Assembly: GCF_001661915.1 (NCBI RefSeq)
Contig: NZ_LYWY01000032.1
Span: 248,001 to 312,000 of the forward strand
Direction: 5' to 3'
DNA length: 64,000 nt
Source of the DNA: Croceicoccus pelagius
GTDB taxonomy: Bacteria > Pseudomonadota > Alphaproteobacteria > Sphingomonadales > Sphingomonadaceae
This document shows positions 43,350-51,059 of the stretch, in pieces. Below the pieces are notes generated by a model, which saw only the letters and a program-made list of their open reading frames with translations, searched no databases and was not told where the DNA came from. Within the stretch, counting starts at the first letter, position 1. Each line of letters begins with the position of its first letter. Made by a program: the position numbers and the translations under genes.

Positions 43350-43979
43350 ATGGGTGCATGGGGCGCAGGCAGTTTCGAGAACGACACCGCTCTTGACTGG
43401 GCGGACGAGCTGGAATCGGCCAAGGATATCGAGAAAGTCTTCACCGGCCTGCCGCCGTTCGACGGGGCAACCGATCTCGATGCCGACGATGCCAGCCGCG
43501 TCATCGCCGCCGCCGAAGCGGTTGCCGCGATGATGGGACGGGTGGCGGACGACGTGCCCGAGGACCTGCTCGAAAAACTGCAGGGCAAGGAACCGTCAGG
43601 CGAACTGATCGAGATGGCACGCGGCTGCGTTTCGCGGGTGATGAGCAAGTCCGAACTGCTCGACCTCTGGGCCGAAGACGAAGAAGGGTCGGAAAAATTC
43701 GGCCGCGCGATCACCGGCCTGGTCGATCGGCTCAATCCCGACATGAGCTGGGATCGCCCGACAAAAGAGGAAGTCGAGAAGCAGGCCGGCCCGATCATGC
43801 CATGCGTTTTCTGCGACGAGGGCATGACCGAGGGCGACATGTTCTATCTCGGCTTTCGCGACTACACCGACCGCAACGGGCTGTTCGGCGAGCAGGGGCT
43901 CTATTGCCACCTCAGGTGCCTCAACGCGAAGCTGCACCCGCGGCACATGGTGCAGAACTGGAAGTTCGACCTCCGCTAG
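43350..43979 (+). CDS. DUF4259 protein with C-terminal cysteine-rich extension
   Basis: 209 residues. The N-terminus MGAWGAGSFENDTALDWADEL is the hallmark of DUF4259, a family of unknown function. The domain fills about residues 1-130. The remaining 80 residues carry PCVFCDEGM and, 40 residues later, YCHLRCLNAKLH, four cysteines plus histidines arranged like a small zinc-binding knuckle, ending HMVQNWKFDLR. I do not know this extension from other DUF4259 proteins. It starts 47 bp after ubiG with GGAGACAACGAAG upstream and may be co-transcribed. The 150-bp repeat element lies directly after its stop. Confidence 0.78.
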   Translation: MGAWGAGSFENDTALDWADELESAKDIEKVFTGLPPFDGATDLDADDASRVIAAAEAVAAMMGRVADDVPEDLLEKLQGKEPSGELIEMARGCVSRVMSKSELLDLWAEDEEGSEKFGRAITGLVDRLNPDMSWDRPTKEEVEKQAGPIMPCVFCDEGMTEGDMFYLGFRDYTDRNGLFGEQGLYCHLRCLNAKLHPRHMVQNWKFDLR

Positions 43980-43985
43980 GACGGA

Positions 43986-44135
43986 CCGGCATTCAGCCTT
44001 GGCCGACTGCAAATCGCGATCCTCCGCACTTCCGGTGCTCTCGACCCGAAAGGTCGCTGCGCTCCGGATCACGGAAGATCACAATTTGGACCTGCGGTCA
44101 GCTTCGCTTCCGCCAGACGATGATCTGAATGCCGG
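43986..44135. repeat. 150-bp structured intergenic element with 11-bp terminal inverted repeats
   Basis: The element is bounded by perfect inverted repeats CCGGCATTCAG (43986-43996) and CTGAATGCCGG (44125-44135). Inside are several local hairpins: GCAC-TTCCG-GTGC, CGACC-CGAAA-GGTCG, an enclosing GATCC/GGATC pair, and GCGG-TC-AGC-TTC-GCT-T-CCGC. No coding frame is convincing. Such a build resembles a REP/BIME- or MITE-like element or a structured RNA. It lies between the stops of two convergent genes, so it could also serve as their common 3' structure. Confidence 0.6.
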
Positions 44136-44155
44136 CTTGTCCCATGGCGCAAATA

Positions 44156-44839
44156 TCAATCGCCCGTAGCGAGAGTCTCGATACGCTCGCGCTCTTCCTC
44201 GGTCAGGTCCTCGGGCTTGCGCGGGGGCGGCAGGTGTGCGGTCGCTTCCTTTGCCTTGCCGATCAGGCCGGGCATGGCCTCCATGATCTTTGGCATCGAT
44301 TCCTGCATCTTGGCCATCATCTTCGGGTCCATGAAGATCATCATCGCATTTTCGGCATACTTGGTGCCGGTGGGCGTGGCGAAGAAGGCGGTCATCTCGT
44401 TAAGCTCGGCCGCGGTGAACTTGTCGGCATAAGCCTCGGCCAGACCTTCGCGCATCGCCGGTTCCATGGTCGTCATGACATCGACCATGCCATCCATCAT
44501 GACCGAATTGGTCAGCTGCATCCGTTCGATGAAATGCGGGTCCAGCACCTCCATCATCTCACGCATGGTCGCCTCGCCAAGGTCGGCGACCTTGTCTTCG
44601 GGCAGGTCCATCTGCGCCACGAGCCTACGCATGGGGATGTCCATCATGGACTCCATCATCTGCCCGGTCATCTGCTCCATCGTCCCGCGCATCATCTTTT
44701 CGTAGGTGCCTTCGGGAAACAGGTAGTCGACAGTGGCTTGCGCGGCCTCCACACGCGAAGCGGGCGCATCCTGCGCGGCGGCGGGCGTGGCATTTGCAAC
44801 AAGGGCAAGCGCCGACACGGCGCTGAAAACGGTCTTCAT
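44156..44839 (-). CDS. Secreted methionine-rich DUF2059 protein
   Basis: 227 residues with a signal peptide (TVFSAVSALALVANATPAAAQ). The C-terminal half has the DUF2059 pattern of helices (AYADKFTAAELNEMTAFFATPTGTKYAENAMMIF). About 31 of 227 residues are methionine, clustered as in KMMRGTMEQMTGQMMESMM and MMDGMVDVMTTM. The family has no assigned function. Methionine clusters in periplasmic proteins often bind Cu(I) or Ag(I), which is a possibility here. ATG 44839 follows a short GAG; the longer frame to 44869 adds residues before the signal peptide. Confidence 0.8.
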   Translation of the reverse strand: MKTVFSAVSALALVANATPAAAQDAPASRVEAAQATVDYLFPEGTYEKMMRGTMEQMTGQMMESMMDIPMRRLVAQMDLPEDKVADLGEATMREMMEVLDPHFIERMQLTNSVMMDGMVDVMTTMEPAMREGLAEAYADKFTAAELNEMTAFFATPTGTKYAENAMMIFMDPKMMAKMQESMPKIMEAMPGLIGKAKEATAHLPPPRKPEDLTEEERERIETLATGD

Positions 44840-44909
44840 CAGGTAACTCTCCCGGATTGATCCCTGCATCCAACTTTAGGCAGCAAGTCCATCCGGGGAA
44901 AGGATAAAG

Positions 44910-45695
44910 TCAGCCCGCAAGCACCCCGTCGGCCTGCTTGGCCTGACGGTGTCCGTCGTCGTCCTCGCCATATTTCCAGTAACTGGAGACGTAGAGGTGA
45001 TCGCGGTCCAGCCCGCATTCGTCGCGAAGATAGGCGCGCAAGGCCTGCATCGATCCGAACTCGGCAGCGGCCCAGCCATAGACCTCGCCCTCACCGCGTC
45101 CGGCCTTACGCAGGGCATTGGCGAGAAGATCGGACTGGGTGCCCGGCTGCGCGTTGACCAGCCAGACCAGTTCGACGCCGTCGGGATGGGCGATGTCCTG
45201 TCTGTCATCCTCTGACTGAATCTCGATCACGGCCACGCCCTTCGCATCGGCGGGCAAGCGCTCGAGGTTCACAGAGATCGCGGGAAGCGCGGTCATGTCG
45301 CCTGCGATCAGGTAACGGTCCATGCCTTCGGGCAATGTCTTTGCAGGCCCCGGCCCCCCGGCCATGATCGGCTGACCAGCCTCGGCCGCCAGCGCCCATT
45401 CGACTGCAGGTCCGGCATGACCACCCTCGCCGTGGACGACGAAATCGACATCGACCGAGGCCGCGTCCTGCCTGCGGATCGTGTAGGACCGGACCGGAGG
45501 CTTGCCGCCGCCTTCGTCGCCGAAGCGCATCTTGAAATAGCCGCCTTCGGCCTGCGGGCGCAGCGTCGCCATGCCTTCGCCGCCCAAGGTCACACGGATC
45601 ATGTTCGGCGTGACGCGGGCCTTGGCAAGGACAGTAAAGGGCTGCGGGGCGGGACGGCGCGGCGGGCCGCCAGCGGGTTTTTTCGTATCGTTCAT
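44910..45695 (-). CDS. Siderophore-interacting protein (FAD ferric-siderophore reductase)
   Basis: 261 residues with the SIP layout. The N-terminal FAD domain is MIRVTLGGEGM, then the flavin motif PVRSYTIRRQD and VDFVVHGEGGHAGPAVEWA. The C-terminal NAD(P)H domain has RYLIAGDMTALPAISVNLERLP, VYGWAAAEFGSMQALRAYL and the closing DHLYVSSYWKYGEDDDGHRQAK. It reduces Fe(III) in siderophores to release iron in the cytoplasm. ATG 45695 is chosen because the SIP fold starts shortly after. Further upstream reading would run into the ArsC-like gene. No siderophore receptor lies next to it. Confidence 0.92.
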   Translation of the reverse strand: MNDTKKPAGGPPRRPAPQPFTVLAKARVTPNMIRVTLGGEGMATLRPQAEGGYFKMRFGDEGGGKPPVRSYTIRRQDAASVDVDFVVHGEGGHAGPAVEWALAAEAGQPIMAGGPGPAKTLPEGMDRYLIAGDMTALPAISVNLERLPADAKGVAVIEIQSEDDRQDIAHPDGVELVWLVNAQPGTQSDLLANALRKAGRGEGEVYGWAAAEFGSMQALRAYLRDECGLDRDHLYVSSYWKYGEDDDGHRQAKQADGVLAG

Positions 45696-45747
45696 GAGCG
45701 ACAGATGGTTTTCTTGCGAACAATTCGCAAGAACTGGGCCGGCGATT

Positions 45748-46095
45748 TTATTGTATCGAATTGTCCCACGTATCGGGATCGAACCCGACGAGCAGGCCGC
45801 CGTCATGCTCGACCACCGGGCGCTTGATCATCGAGGGATGTTCGATCATCAGCGCGATCGCCTTGTCCGCATCGATGTCCGCCTTGTCGGCATCTGAAAG
45901 CTTGCGGAACGTCGTGCCGCGTTTATTCAAAAGCACTTCCCAGCCTTCTTGCGCTACCCACTCGCGCAGACGATCTTCCGGCACGCCCTCTTTCTTGTAG
46001 TCGTGAAAGGCATTGTCGGTGCCCCGCGCCTCAAGCCACTTGCGCGCCTTCTTCACGGTGTCGCAAATGGGAATGCCGTAGAGGGTCACGCTCAT
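45748..46095 (-). CDS. ArsC/Spx family (YffB-like) thioredoxin-fold protein
   Basis: 115 residues of the ArsC family. MSVTLYGIPICDTVKKARKWLEARG contains the single N-terminal cysteine, followed by NKRGTTFRKLSD and the C-terminal SMIKRPVVEHDGGLLVGFD. The KKARKWL and single cysteine fit the YffB/Spx-like subgroup, thought to be a glutathione-dependent thiol reductase, rather than true arsenate reductases with arsenic-operon neighbours. It lies 52 bp before the siderophore-interacting gene on the same strand and could be co-transcribed. Confidence 0.88.
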   Translation of the reverse strand: MSVTLYGIPICDTVKKARKWLEARGTDNAFHDYKKEGVPEDRLREWVAQEGWEVLLNKRGTTFRKLSDADKADIDADKAIALMIEHPSMIKRPVVEHDGGLLVGFDPDTWDNSIQ

Positions 46096-46199
46096 GCCTT
46101 AAGGTCCAGTCCTGATCGAAGTGCGGATTGCCTTCCCCCTCTAGCAACTGGACATTTGCGCGCAATCCGCCAAAGAGGCGCGCGAAAGGCGCTTGAGAC

Positions 46200-47270
46200 A
46201 TGAGCTTCAATACGTTCGGCCGCGTGCTGCGGTTCACAACCTGGGGCGAAAGCCACGGACCCGCGCTGGGCGCCGTGCTTGACGGGTGCCCGCCGCAGAT
46301 CGACCTGACAGAAGCCGACATTCAGCCCTTCCTCGACGCGCGCAAGCCCGGAACCAGCCGCTTCACCACGCAGCGCCGCGAACCGGACGAAGTGAAGATC
46401 CTGTCGGGCGTGTTCGAAGGCCGGACGACCGGCACGCCGATCAGCCTGATGATCGAGAATACCGATCAACGTTCGAAGGACTATTCCGACGTTGCCAAGG
46501 CCTATCGCCCCGGCCATGCCGACTATGCCTATGACGCCAAGTACGGTTTTCGCGACTATCGCGGCGGCGGACGTTCTTCGGCCCGCGAGACCGCGGCGCG
46601 CGTTGCCGCCGGTGCCGTGGCCCGCAAGATCATCTCCGGCGTGCAGATCCGCGGCTGGGTCAGCGCGATCGGCGGGGACGAGATCGACGAGGGCAACTTC
46701 GACGCGGACCAGATCGGCCAGAACCCCTTCTTCTGCCCCGATGCGGACGCCGCCAGGCGCTGGGAAGCGATGGTTGACGAGGCACGCAAGGCAGGTTCCT
46801 CGCTGGGCGCGGTCGTGACCTGCGAAGCGACAGGCGTTCCGGCAGGCTGGGGCGCGCCGATCTATGCCAAGCTGGATGCAGACCTTGCCGCCGCGATGAT
46901 GGGCATCAACGCCACCAAGGGCGTCGAGATCGGCGACGGTTTCGGTGCGGCCGCGCTGCGCGGTGAACAGAACGCCGACGCGATGAGCCCCGGCGCAAGC
47001 GGCCCAGACTTCGCGTCGAACCATGCAGGCGGCATCGCGGGCGGCATCTCCACCGGACAGCCGGTGCGTGTGCGCGTCGCCTTCAAACCGACCAGTTCGA
47101 TCCTCATCCCCGTGCCCACCATCACGCGTGACGGCGAGGAAAGCGAGATCATCACCAAGGGCCGCCATGATCCCTGCGTCGGTATTCGCGGCGTTCCGGT
47201 GGTCGAGGCGATGATGGCGCTGGTGCTGGCGGACCATTTCATGCTGCACCGCGCACAAACCGGCGGCTGA
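46200..47270 (+). CDS. aroC: Chorismate synthase
   Basis: This 356-residue FMN-dependent enzyme completes the shikimate pathway, converting EPSP to chorismate. Signatures are [27 protein letters not shown]-like [60 protein letters not shown] and the C-terminal [17 protein letters not shown]. All flavin and substrate residues appear intact. ATG 46200 starts directly at the conserved MSFNTFG. It is monocistronic here, facing away from the ArsC-like gene. Confidence 0.97.
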   Translation: MSFNTFGRVLRFTTWGESHGPALGAVLDGCPPQIDLTEADIQPFLDARKPGTSRFTTQRREPDEVKILSGVFEGRTTGTPISLMIENTDQRSKDYSDVAKAYRPGHADYAYDAKYGFRDYRGGGRSSARETAARVAAGAVARKIISGVQIRGWVSAIGGDEIDEGNFDADQIGQNPFFCPDADAARRWEAMVDEARKAGSSLGAVVTCEATGVPAGWGAPIYAKLDADLAAAMMGINATKGVEIGDGFGAAALRGEQNADAMSPGASGPDFASNHAGGIAGGISTGQPVRVRVAFKPTSSILIPVPTITRDGEESEIITKGRHDPCVGIRGVPVVEAMMALVLADHFMLHRAQTGG

Positions 47271-47345
47271 CCGCCGCGCGGAGAATCGGGGCATATTCGA
47301 CCCGTGAATCCGACTGTTCCCGCAAACACATTGATTCATCGCAAA

Positions 47346-47381
47346 AATCGATCAGTTCGGCCTGATTGATTTAATCGATCA
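47346..47381 (+). promoter_or_regulatory. Triple 9-bp repeat, candidate operator of ahpC
   Basis: Three related 9-mers alternate: AATCGATCA (47346-47354), TGATTGATT (47363-47371, nearly its reverse complement) and AATCGATCA again (47373-47381). The last two form a 19-bp dyad with one mismatched pair. The position, 90-125 bp before the ahpC start, suggests a regulator site. A peroxide regulator such as OxyR is a guess, since the ATAG spacing of OxyR sites is not evident. Confidence 0.45.
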
Positions 47382-47417
47382 AACTGTTCGGCTTTTGTCG
47401 TTTGGGATTTGCTGCGG

Positions 47418-47437
47418 CGCAACCTATCTGGGTTGCG
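47418..47437 (+). other. Hairpin in the ahpC leader
   Basis: CGCAACC (47418-47424), TATCTG, GGTTGCG (47431-47437): a perfect 7-bp stem 33 bp before the ahpC ATG. It could be a dyad operator over the promoter or an mRNA-stabilising 5' hairpin. Confidence 0.45.
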
Positions 47438-47470
47438 TCAACGAATTCACGCGTACAGGAGTATAACGCA

Positions 47471-48037
47471 ATGGGTATCATCGGCAGCCAGATCAAGCCG
47501 TTCAAGGCCACCGCATTCCAGGCCGGCAAGGACTTCTTCGACGTCACCGAAAAGGACATCGAAGGCAAGTGGGCGGTTTTCTTCTTCTATCCCGCCGACT
47601 TTACCTTCGTCTGCCCGACCGAGCTCGAAGACCTGGGTGAGCATTACGACATGCTCCAGAAGATGGGTGTCGAAGTGTTCGGCGTTTCGACCGACACGCA
47701 CTTCAGCCACAAGGCCTGGCACGACACTTCGGACAAGATCAACAAGATAAAGTACGCCTTCCTTGGCGACCAGCTCCACACGCTGTCGAAGAACTTCGAC
47801 GTCCTGCGTGAGGAAATGGGTCTTGCCGACCGTGCGACCTTCGTCGTCGATCCCGATGGCGTCATCCAGCTGATGGAACAGACCTGCGAAGGCGTCGGCC
47901 GCAATGCCAACGAACTGGTCCGCAAGATCCGCGCCGCACAGTACGTCCGCGAAAACCCCGGCCAGGTCTGCCCGGCCAAGTGGGAAGAAGGCAGCGACAC
48001 GCTTGCCCCGTCGCTGGACCTCGTCGGCAAGATCTAA
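47471..48037 (+). CDS. ahpC: Alkyl hydroperoxide reductase subunit C (2-Cys peroxiredoxin)
   Basis: 188 residues. The peroxidatic cysteine is in [13 protein letters not shown] at about residue 48 and the resolving cysteine in [11 protein letters not shown] at about residue 167. The E. coli-type C-terminus (PSLDLVGKI) is complete. It reduces hydrogen peroxide and organic peroxides and is recycled by AhpF. ATG 47471 follows CAGGAG at 47456. Its upstream region is long and repeat-rich. A terminator-like hairpin separates it from ahpF, probably keeping AhpC in excess. Confidence 0.97.
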   Translation: MGIIGSQIKPFKATAFQAGKDFFDVTEKDIEGKWAVFFFYPADFTFVCPTELEDLGEHYDMLQKMGVEVFGVSTDTHFSHKAWHDTSDKINKIKYAFLGDQLHTLSKNFDVLREEMGLADRATFVVDPDGVIQLMEQTCEGVGRNANELVRKIRAAQYVRENPGQVCPAKWEEGSDTLAPSLDLVGKI

Positions 48038-48107
48038 GCTGATCGCATCGAATTAGGGTCGGATCGCCCCACCCTCCCCCCCCTATCCGGGGCATCCGAC
48101 CTGCATG

Positions 48108-48145
48108 CGGCCCGGGGCACCTTTTCCGGAGCTCCGGGCCGTTTT
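48108..48145 (+). terminator. Terminator/attenuator between ahpC and ahpF
   Basis: CGGCCCGGGGC (48108-48118) pairs with GCTCCGGGCCG (48131-48141) over a 12-nt loop, one G-T pair included, and is followed by TTTTG. It lies 70 bp after ahpC and 30 bp before ahpF. Partial read-through would give much ahpC and less ahpF transcript. Confidence 0.75.
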
Positions 48146-48170
48146 GCGTTCATAATCCAGGAGATTTATC

Positions 48171-49784
48171 ATGCTCGACGCCAACCTGAAGCAGCAGCTG
48201 CAGCAGTATCTCGGCATGCTGCGCGAGCCGATCGAGCTCGTCGCCTCGCTTGGCGACGGGCCGAAGTCGGACGAAACCCGCGAACTGCTGACCATGATCG
48301 CCGACATGTCGGACAAGGTCACGGCCACGTTCGACGGCGACAACGCCCGCAAGCCCAGCTTCATCATCCGCCGCGCCGGTGACCACGACGTCGCCGTGAC
48401 TTTCGCAGGCGTTCCGCTGGGCCATGAATTCACCTCGCTCGTCCTTGCCCTGTTGTGGGCAGGCGGACACCCGCCCAAGGTTGACGAGAAGCTGGTCGAA
48501 CAGGCCAAGGCCCTGTCCGGCACGCACGACTTCGAGATGTATTTCTCGCTTTCCTGCCACAACTGCCCCGACGTCGTTCAGGCGCTGACCCTGCTCAGCC
48601 TGTTCAACAAGGGCGTGTCCGCGACCCTGATCGAGGGCGGCACGTTCAAGGACGAGGTTGAGGAACGCGGCGTCATGGCCGTCCCCGCCGTCTTCAAGGA
48701 AGGCGCGATGTGGGCCAGCGGTCGCATGGGGCTGGAAGATATCCTCGCCAAGGTCGACACCGGTGCCGCCGACCGCATCGCCGACGAGATGAAGGATATG
48801 GCGCCTTTCGAGGCGCTCGTCGTCGGTGGCGGCCCCGCTGGTTCGGCAGCGTCGATCTACATGGCGCGCAAGGGCTTTCGCACCGGCATCGCCGCCGACC
48901 GAATCGGCGGGCAGGTGCTCGACACAATGGGGATCGAGAACTTCATTGCCACCGTCTATACCGAAGGCCCGAAGCTTTCCGCGCAGATGGAAGCGCATAT
49001 CGGCGAATACGACATCGACGTCGTGAAGCCGGTGCGTGCCAGCAAGCTGATCCCGGCGGCCAAGCCCGGCGGCTACCACACGGTCGAGTTCGAGAACGGC
49101 GGCACGCTGAAGGCACGCAGCCTCGTCCTGTCCACCGGCGCGCGCTGGCGTTCGCTGGGCGTGCCCGGAGAGGCCGAGTACCAGACCAAGGGCGTTGCCT
49201 ATTGCCCGCACTGCGACGGCCCGCTGTTCAAGGGCAAGCGCGTCGCGGTGATCGGCGGCGGCAATTCCGGCGTCGAGGCGGCGATCGACCTTGCCAACAT
49301 CGTCGGTCACGTCACCCTGATCGAATTCGACAGCCAGCTGCGCGCAGACCAGGTGCTGCAGGACAAGCTGCGCTCGTTCAAGAACGTCGACATCCACGTC
49401 TCGGCCCAGACGACCGAGATCACGGGTGACGGTTCAAAGGTCAACGGCCTCACCTACAAGAACCGCGAGAGCGGCGAGGAGCATCACGTCGAGCTTGAAG
49501 GCGTCTTCGTCCAGATCGGCCTTGTCCCGAACACCGAATGGCTGAAGGACAGCGGCATCGAACTGTCGAAGCACGGCGAGATCGTGATCGACGGCCGCGC
49601 GGCAACCAACATCCCCGGCATTTTCGCCGCGGGCGATGCGACGACGGTGCCCTACAAGCAGATCGTCATCGCCATGGGCGAAGGGTCCAAGGCGGCGCTT
49701 TCCGCGTTCGACTACCTGATCCGTACCGAACCGGCCGAAGAGATCGCGCTGGCCGCAGCGACGCACGAGGCGCAGGTCGCCTGA
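48171..49784 (+). CDS. ahpF: Alkyl hydroperoxide reductase subunit F
   Basis: 537 residues. The N-terminal double-thioredoxin domain carries the redox pair CHNC in [17 protein letters not shown]. The FAD/NADH thioredoxin-reductase-like part has [19 protein letters not shown], the catalytic CPHC in [29 protein letters not shown], and the FAD end motif [16 protein letters not shown]. It passes electrons from NADH to AhpC. ATG 48171 follows CAGGAG at 48158. A clear terminator follows its stop. Confidence 0.97.
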   Translation: MLDANLKQQLQQYLGMLREPIELVASLGDGPKSDETRELLTMIADMSDKVTATFDGDNARKPSFIIRRAGDHDVAVTFAGVPLGHEFTSLVLALLWAGGHPPKVDEKLVEQAKALSGTHDFEMYFSLSCHNCPDVVQALTLLSLFNKGVSATLIEGGTFKDEVEERGVMAVPAVFKEGAMWASGRMGLEDILAKVDTGAADRIADEMKDMAPFEALVVGGGPAGSAASIYMARKGFRTGIAADRIGGQVLDTMGIENFIATVYTEGPKLSAQMEAHIGEYDIDVVKPVRASKLIPAAKPGGYHTVEFENGGTLKARSLVLSTGARWRSLGVPGEAEYQTKGVAYCPHCDGPLFKGKRVAVIGGGNSGVEAAIDLANIVGHVTLIEFDSQLRADQVLQDKLRSFKNVDIHVSAQTTEITGDGSKVNGLTYKNRESGEEHHVELEGVFVQIGLVPNTEWLKDSGIELSKHGEIVIDGRAATNIPGIFAAGDATTVPYKQIVIAMGEGSKAALSAFDYLIRTEPAEEIALAAATHEAQVA

Positions 49785-49808
49785 CCGCTCTTCCGAAGCG
49801 ACAATATG

Positions 49809-49842
49809 GGGCGGGATTGGCGCGGGCCGGTCCCGCCCTTTT
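49809..49842 (+). terminator. Intrinsic terminator of ahpF
   Basis: GGGCGGGA (49809-49816) and TCCCGCCC (49831-49838) form an 8-bp stem, directly followed by TTTT (49839-49842). It starts 25 bp after the ahpF stop. Confidence 0.8.
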
Positions 49843-49875
49843 CATTTGCGGCCCGCGCGTTAGACCATGCACCCC

Positions 49876-50478
49876 ATGAACCGCATCACGCCCGCAGCCC
49901 GAATTTCGGCTGGTACCATTGCCGTTATCGGCATTGCCACATTCGCGTTGCAGATCGTGCTGAGTGCCGAAAACAACGGATCGCTGATCGGCGCTTTCAC
50001 CGCACTGTCGCGGTACTTCACGATCCTGACCAATGGCGCCGTGGTGATCGTCATGGCGCGCATGGCGCTGGGCCGCGTGCCGGGGCACCGGTTGATGCTC
50101 GCGCTGGTCACGGCCATCGCGATGGTCGCCATGGTGTTCCACGCGGTCCTGGCAAACCTGCAAACCTTCAGCGGGCTTGGTGCCGTGACCAATCAGGGGT
50201 TTCATACCGTGATCCCCGCGATGACCGTCCTGTGGTGGATCGCGTTCGGGGGCACGCCGGGTATCGTGTGGCGCGATCTGGCCTGGGTTCTGCCGTGGCC
50301 CGTCGCCTATACCGCTTATGCCTTGGTGCGCGGGGCGGTGACGGGCGAATACCCTTATCCGTTTCTGGACGTGGCGCAGATCGGCTGGCCGATGCTGGGT
50401 GTGAATGTCCTTGCGCTTGCCGCGATATTCCTGGTCGTCGGCGCGGTGTTCGTCGGTATCGCCAAGGCGCGACGCTAA
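49876..50478 (+). CDS. Pr6Pr family (FAR-17a/AIG1-like) membrane protein
   Basis: About 200 residues with six predicted membrane helices. Features of the Pr6Pr group are SLIGAFTALSRYFTILTNGAVVIVMARMAL in the second helix pair, NQGFHTVIPAMTVLWWIAFG (conserved HxxxP) and GEYPYPFLDVAQIGWP near the end. Function is not established; eukaryotic relatives are lipid hydrolases (AIG1/ADTRP) with Thr and His as active residues, and the Thr (ILTNG) and His (GFHTVIP) are kept. Start ATG 49876 or 49867. The stop overlaps the convergent Smr gene by four bases. Confidence 0.78.
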   Translation: MNRITPAARISAGTIAVIGIATFALQIVLSAENNGSLIGAFTALSRYFTILTNGAVVIVMARMALGRVPGHRLMLALVTAIAMVAMVFHAVLANLQTFSGLGAVTNQGFHTVIPAMTVLWWIAFGGTPGIVWRDLAWVLPWPVAYTAYALVRGAVTGEYPYPFLDVAQIGWPMLGVNVLALAAIFLVVGAVFVGIAKARR

Positions 50479-51059
50479 ATCCGCTCCTGCCGCGACCTAC
50501 GCAGGACGAGGTATAGCGCGCCTTCCCCGCCATGCCGCCGCTGCGCGTTGCGCACCGCCGCGATGTCTGAGCCGTGCGGGCCAGCCGCCAGCCAGTCGAG
50601 GATCTTGGCCCGGATCGCCCCGCGCCGCTCGCCCCTGTCTGCTGCCTCCACCGGACGCGGCCTGCCAGTGACCAACAGCACGACCCGCGCGCCCATGGCC
50701 TTGGCCTGCGCCAGCCCCATGTCGAGCCGCCGGTGCGCCTGGTCCAGCGTGTGGCCATGCAGGTCGAGCGTGAAATCGGGCTGAAGCATCCGTCCGGTCA
50801 GCTTCCGGTCCCAGTGTGAATCGAGCCCCGGAGCCGGCGCAGGTGCGGGCGGTGGCGGCGGCGGAGCCGGACGCGGCGCGGGCACGCGGCCCTTCACCTT
50901 TTTCGGTGGTGTGACGGTAACAGGAACGGGCTTGGCAGGCACGGGTGCGGGCCGTGTCATTCGTTCCTTGAAAGGCGTGACGGTCGCGGCGACCTTGGCC
51001 CAGAGCGCGGCTTCCTCGTCACTCAACCCTTCGGGCGTGCGGGGGTGCGGCGCTTTCAT
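50475..51059 (-). CDS. Smr domain protein (MutS2-type C-terminal nuclease domain)
   Basis: 194 residues. A helical N-terminus (LSDEEAALWAKVAATVTPF) and a long proline/alanine linker (PAPRPAPPPPPPAPAPAPG) lead to the Smr domain. It starts with the LDLHGHTLDQAHRRL motif and has VVLLVTGRPRP followed by the C-terminal HGGEGALYLVLRR. Smr domains nick or cleave nucleic acids; recent work links some to rescue of stalled ribosomes, but the role of this stand-alone form is open. The ATG 51059 overlaps the mltA stop (ATGA). Confidence 0.88.
   Translation of the reverse strand: MKAPHPRTPEGLSDEEAALWAKVAATVTPFKERMTRPAPVPAKPVPVTVTPPKKVKGRVPAPRPAPPPPPPAPAPAPGLDSHWDRKLTGRMLQPDFTLDLHGHTLDQAHRRLDMGLAQAKAMGARVVLLVTGRPRPVEAADRGERRGAIRAKILDWLAAGPHGSDIAAVRNAQRRHGGEGALYLVLRRSRQERI

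Noticed and set aside
47367-47383. FNR/ANR box TTGAT...ATCAA upstream of ahpC
   Set aside because: The half-sites are separated by 7 bp, not the 4 bp required, so I treat it as part of another repeat.
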